NCBI GenBank assembly: GCA_964444365.1
Contig: CAYUHJ010000007.1
Span: forward strand, 25,651-89,650
Source of the DNA: CAYUHJ01 sp964444365
GTDB taxonomy: Bacteria > Planctomycetota > Planctomycetia > Gemmatales > Gemmataceae
Direction of reading: 5' to 3'
DNA: 64,000 nucleotides
Part shown: in pieces, positions 60,559 through 64,000 of the stretch
Numbering within the stretch: position 1 is the stretch's first letter
How the letters are laid out: the number at the start of each line of letters is the position of its first letter
The notes under the pieces: model-generated
What the model was told of the DNA's origin: nothing
Databases searched by the model: none
Seen by the model: only the letters and a program-made list of their open reading frames with translations
Program-made: the position numbers and the translations under genes

Positions 60559-61497
60559 TCAGACCCCCGCAGCAACGCAGGCCGCGTCCCACGACCCGAA
60601 GAACTTTCGCGCCTGCTTGATTACGGCCTGACTGAGAGCGGCGACCGCCCGGTAGGTCAGCGGGTTGCCCTCGGCCTTCAACTGCCGGATTTCGGAGAGC
60701 ACCTTCTCCCGAGTCCAGTCACGGCGCTTCTTGCCGCCGTGGTAGGGCGCGCCGGTCACGGCCTCGACGAACTCGGCCCACCCGGTCCCCACCCACCTGT
60801 GGACGAAGTACCGGAGGTCGCGGGGCGCGTCACGCGAGAGGAGTGATCCGTTGGCGGCGGCTCGCCGACGAACCCAGTCCTCCGCGCTCCGGCGGTCCCA
60901 CACGTTCGTCGGCATCTTGTGCGCGTCCGGGTCCAGACCTGCGGCGTGAAGCGCTCTGGCCCAACTCCGGGGGAAGAGCTTGGTGGCGGCGCGGTGGAGT
61001 TGCGGGTACTGCCGCTCGACGCTGGTGGCGTCGAGGGGGACGCCCTCGCCCGCCAGTTGCTTGATCCGCGCGACCACCCGGTCGCGGGTCCAGCGCCGGA
61101 CGCCCGTGACCGCCTCGTAGTCGAGCCCCGCCGCCTCGACCGCCTTCCGCCACCCGCCGAACAGCCGACGACTGCTCTCGTACAGCCAGACCGGCACCCG
61201 CTTGCTGCGGAGGCTCAGCCCGGCCCGTTGTCGCCGCCGGATCTCGGCGAGCACGTCTTCGGGCGTCCGGTGCTGGCCGCGCTCGTCCCAGAACTCCTCC
61301 TTGCCCTCGCTAATCTTCCGCCTCGACTCCCCGCACATGGAGTAGCGGAGGTCGAACTCTGCCTTGTAGTCGAGGATCGGGTGTTCGCCCTCGAACTTGT
61401 GCTTCTTCCGCAGGTGGACGGCTGTGATCGCCCGGAACCGCTTGCGACACAACCTGCAGACCACATATGTCGATGGGTCGCGGTGCTTGCGGGCCAT
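60559..61497 (-). CDS. ROS-type zinc finger plus HNH-repeat protein
   Basis: This 312-residue protein starts at ATG 61497 (MARKHRDPSTYVVCRLCRKR). C14, C17, H28 and H33 form a ROS/MucR-like finger. Four helical repeats follow (about residues 78-128, 136-190, 203-255, 263-312), each with a W/T-x-E/D-x-V-x-x-x-I start and an F-x-x-W-x-x-A-x-x-A-A-G end, as in homing-endonuclease-associated repeats. No HNH catalytic motif is seen, so it is probably a sequence-specific DNA-binding protein. It is 41 bases after brxHI. Confidence 0.7.
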   Translation of the reverse strand: MARKHRDPSTYVVCRLCRKRFRAITAVHLRKKHKFEGEHPILDYKAEFDLRYSMCGESRRKISEGKEEFWDERGQHRTPEDVLAEIRRRQRAGLSLRSKRVPVWLYESSRRLFGGWRKAVEAAGLDYEAVTGVRRWTRDRVVARIKQLAGEGVPLDATSVERQYPQLHRAATKLFPRSWARALHAAGLDPDAHKMPTNVWDRRSAEDWVRRRAAANGSLLSRDAPRDLRYFVHRWVGTGWAEFVEAVTGAPYHGGKKRRDWTREKVLSEIRQLKAEGNPLTYRAVAALSQAVIKQARKFFGSWDAACVAAGV

Positions 61498-61538
61498 CGT
61501 TGAGGCTCCGAGGGCGGCGTGTGCCGGATGTTGAGCGG

Positions 61539-63629
61539 TCAGGTCTCGACGACCACACGTCTCGGCTCCGCCAGAATGCCCCGCACGCCGTCGCGGTCGT
61601 CGAACCGGGCGCGGAACACCTCGGCGGCGACGTGCGGTGGGAGGCATTCCGAAAACTTCATGCCCTCGATGGCGTCCTCGGCGGGGACCGGTTCGATCCG
61701 GTCAGCCGAGAGGGCCGCGATCAACACTTCGACCTCGTTGAGCTTTAAGGCGGTCGTGAAGCGGATCGACAGGTTGTCCACTCGGGCGTCGGCCTTGGGT
61801 CGCAGGTGGTCGGCCAACAGGGTGTTCGCCACCCCGCCGCCGAACGTCCACCACCGGACCTCTCCGCCGGGGTGCCGCACGATGCTCGTCGCGCCGTCGC
61901 ACGCCCAAGGGTGCTCCGTTCGGATCTCGTTGATCTGGGCGGTCGCCCGTCGTGACCAGACCGGCTGCTCCACGTCGCCGCTCAGCAGACGACGGATTTG
62001 CTGGCAGACCCGGTGGCTCAGGAACTGGCCCTCGCCCAGCCAGCGGGACCGGCCCCGCTCCTCGGCGGGTTCGACGTGGGCGACCCGGCGCTTCCAGTCG
62101 AGGTGGTTCGTCTTCCAACTCCGCCCGGCGAGGACGATGATCGGCGGTCCCTCGTCCCGCTTGTAGAACGTGGACTCGTGGACCGACCCGAGTTCCGTCT
62201 GCCCGGCGACGACCCGGAAGAGCGGCGGCGAGGTGAAGACCGACAGCAGGTCCATGAAGTTCTTGCGCCCGTACTTCGCCTCGCCCTCCGGGGCGAAGGA
62301 GAGCACGCCGTAGTCGGCCCACAGGACGCCCGACCGGACCATGAAGTCCACGATGTCCGCGACGGCCCGCCGGTCCATCGCGGCGAAGGCCGGAACCGTG
62401 GCCACCCAGTCGAACCACTCGCTCGCGCCCACCCCGCGCTCTTGCAGGACGAGCGCCATCAACTGCTGGGCGAGGATGTGGAACGGCTTGGGCGGGGCCG
62501 CGACCGGCTCGACGAACCCCTCCCGCCACAGGTCGAGCAGCGCCGCCGCCCGGAGCAGGCCCTCGTCCGTCGTGGCGAGGAAGAGGCAGTTCGACGTGGT
62601 GCCCTCGCGCCGCCCGGTGCGGCCCATGCGCTGAAGGAACGACGAGACGGCGGGCGGGGCGTCGATCTGGATCACCCGGTCGAGGTCGCCCACGTCGAGG
62701 CCGAGTTCGAGGGAACTGGTGGCCACGATCACGCAGTTCTGCCGGGACGCGAACGCCCGCTCGGCGCTCCGCCGCTCGTCCAGCCCCAGCGAACTGTGCG
62801 ACACGAAGGTCTCCACGCCGTCCTGCCGCAGCAGCAGCGCGAGTTGCTCGACCCGCGACCGGCTGTCGCAGAAGACGAGCCGCTTCTGGCCTTGGTGGAG
62901 CAGGCGGATCACCTTGGCGGCGTTCGGCAGCGAGCCGACGTAATCGAGTTGGACCTCGGGGCGGGTCCGGGCGGTCGGCGCGGGGCGGACGACCTTTCGG
63001 TCCCGCGCCGACCCGGACGACAGCCAGCCGAGCATCTCGTCGGGGTTCCCGACCGTCGCCGACAGGCCGACCCGCTGGACGTCCCGGTCGGCGAAGCGCC
63101 GGACGCGGGCCAGCACGGACAGCAGGTGCCAGCCCCGGTCGTCCCCGGCGAAGGCGTGGAGTTCGTCGATGACGACGGCGCGGACGCTCTGGAAGAAGTG
63201 CCGGTGGTCGATCTTCGAGGACACCAGCAGGACTTCGAGCGACTCGGGAGTGGTGAGGAGGCAGTCGGGCGGGTCGGCCAGCATCCGGCGCTTGTCGCCC
63301 TGCGTCGTATCGCCGTGCCAGCACGCCGCCCGCCGCCCGACCAGTTGGAAGTACCGCCGGAGCCGCTCCTCCTGATTGTTGAGCAGGGCGCGGATCGGGC
63401 TGACGTACAGGACGCTGAGGCCGGTCCACCCCTCGCTCAGCATTTGCGAGATGACCGGGAAGAACGCCGCCTCGGTCTTGCCCCCGGCGGTCGGGGCGAG
63501 GACGACGAGGTTGGCCCCGCCGAGGTAGGCATCGACGGACGCGCTCTGGACCTCCCGCAACTCCGTCCAGCCGAGGGAGTTGACGACGTGGTGTTGCAGG
63601 GCCGGGTGCAGGCGGTCGAAGGCGCTCAC
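61539..63629 (-). CDS. brxHI: BREX-associated Lhr-like helicase BrxHI
   Basis: This 696-residue protein is an SF2 helicase: Walker A VVLAPTAGGKTEAAF (K51), AVVIDELHAFAGDDRGWHLL (DELH), RVGLSATVGNP, LGLDVGDLDRVIQIDAPP and QRMGRTGRREGTTSN (motif VI). The C-terminal half is the Lhr-type extension. Its ATG overlaps the stop of the brxD-like gene by four bases, the arrangement known from BREX types that carry brxD-brxHI. Two uncharacterised genes follow on the same strand. Confidence 0.8.
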   Translation of the reverse strand: MSAFDRLHPALQHHVVNSLGWTELREVQSASVDAYLGGANLVVLAPTAGGKTEAAFFPVISQMLSEGWTGLSVLYVSPIRALLNNQEERLRRYFQLVGRRAACWHGDTTQGDKRRMLADPPDCLLTTPESLEVLLVSSKIDHRHFFQSVRAVVIDELHAFAGDDRGWHLLSVLARVRRFADRDVQRVGLSATVGNPDEMLGWLSSGSARDRKVVRPAPTARTRPEVQLDYVGSLPNAAKVIRLLHQGQKRLVFCDSRSRVEQLALLLRQDGVETFVSHSSLGLDERRSAERAFASRQNCVIVATSSLELGLDVGDLDRVIQIDAPPAVSSFLQRMGRTGRREGTTSNCLFLATTDEGLLRAAALLDLWREGFVEPVAAPPKPFHILAQQLMALVLQERGVGASEWFDWVATVPAFAAMDRRAVADIVDFMVRSGVLWADYGVLSFAPEGEAKYGRKNFMDLLSVFTSPPLFRVVAGQTELGSVHESTFYKRDEGPPIIVLAGRSWKTNHLDWKRRVAHVEPAEERGRSRWLGEGQFLSHRVCQQIRRLLSGDVEQPVWSRRATAQINEIRTEHPWACDGATSIVRHPGGEVRWWTFGGGVANTLLADHLRPKADARVDNLSIRFTTALKLNEVEVLIAALSADRIEPVPAEDAIEGMKFSECLPPHVAAEVFRARFDDRDGVRGILAEPRRVVVET

Positions 63630-64000
63630 ACGTCCATCTCGATGTCGTCCACGGACACGGCCTGAGCCTCCCGCTCCACCGCCGTCATCTCACCGGCGGT
63701 CACGGTCAGTTGGTAGTGCCGGGTGGGGTCGAAGTCGTCGAACTGGTCGATCCGGTCCAGCACGTCGGACACCAGCTTCTTCAGGAAAAGCCGTGGGGCG
63801 ATGCCGACCCTGCCGCCCAGCTTGCCCGCCACCGCGACCGCAAGCGCCTCGACGTAGCGGTCGTCGGCGCGGCCCCCGACCCGCTCGGGCGACGAGCAGT
63901 CGGCCACGAACAGGTCGCGCACCTTGACGCCGACCTCGACCAGCCGGGCGTGGTCGAAGGGCGGCAGGCGAAGCTGGACGGCCCTCGGGTTGTCGAAGCG
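63626..64000 (-). CDS. brxD: BrxD-like ATPase, C-terminal part only
   Basis: The frame is open to the window edge, so only about the last 124 residues are visible: RFDNPRAVQLRLPPFDHARL, LVEVGVKVRDLFVADCSSPE, GKLGGRVGIAPRLFLKKLVS and DVLDRIDQFDDFDPTRHYQL. This pattern matches the end of BrxD/DUF2791-type AAA ATPases (PR-x-x-L-K-x-L-V...LD). The Walker motifs lie outside. The four-base overlap with brxHI supports the identification. Confidence 0.7.
   Translation of the reverse strand, partial: RFDNPRAVQLRLPPFDHARLVEVGVKVRDLFVADCSSPERVGGRADDRYVEALAVAVAGKLGGRVGIAPRLFLKKLVSDVLDRIDQFDDFDPTRHYQLTVTAGEMTAVEREAQAVSVDDIEMDV

Noticed and set aside
61998..63665. A 555-codon plus-strand open frame
   Set aside because: It is antisense to brxHI, whose helicase motifs are unmistakable.

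Overview
The window is high-GC DNA from a planctomycete, most likely of the Gemmataceae. The indicators are family content rather than a marker gene: DUF1501 and PSCyt1/DUF1549/DUF1553 proteins, a DUF1559 prepilin-like protein, a TIGR02996-type N-terminus, three tandem DUF4058 proteins and a Uma2 nuclease. No rRNA, tRNA or CRISPR array was recognised.

Bases 1 to about 35,700 look like ordinary chromosome. They hold a large partial Gly-rich/TPR protein, a stress protein, a DUF1549-DUF1501 pair and an exported intradiol dioxygenase. A long minus-strand operon carries the whole glycine cleavage system (gcvT-gcvH-Uma2-gcvPA-[seven unrelated genes]-gcvPB). Then come cinA, an FHA-adenylate cyclase, 2-oxoacid dehydrogenase E1-beta and E2, a glycosyltransferase 2 gene, apt, a GNAT, a DUF1559/lipoprotein pair, a YhaM-like exonuclease, RNase R and an iron-dependent alcohol dehydrogenase. 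Several short inverted repeats sit here; one forms part of the E2 coding sequence.

From about 36 kb to the right edge the window is a mosaic mobile/defence island. It begins with a broken tyrosine integrase, then a serine recombinase interrupted by one amber codon. A DNA phosphorothioation segment follows (dndC, a small gene, dndD), with dndD interrupted by one ochre codon, and then a replication-initiator-like gene. Next is an 840-residue protein that joins a complete large serine recombinase to a tyrosine-recombinase-like domain, the most unusual gene here. A beta-class DNA methyltransferase, an XRE-type regulator and a rightward block of about a dozen genes follow. That block includes an AAA+ ATPase, HTH proteins, a family-A-polymerase-like replication gene with a one-base frameshift, an ArdC-like antirestriction protein, a second HExxH protein and a Dam-like methylase. 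It looks like an integrated plasmid or phage-plasmid.

The right edge cuts into a leftward cluster that I read as the end of a BREX locus: brxD (3' end only) and brxHI, followed by two uncharacterised genes, a ROS-finger/HNH-repeat protein and a candidate PD-(D/E)xK nuclease with a C-terminal planctomycete domain. The island therefore places phosphorothioation, two DNA methyltransferases, antirestriction and BREX side by side, with at least four broken genes among them.
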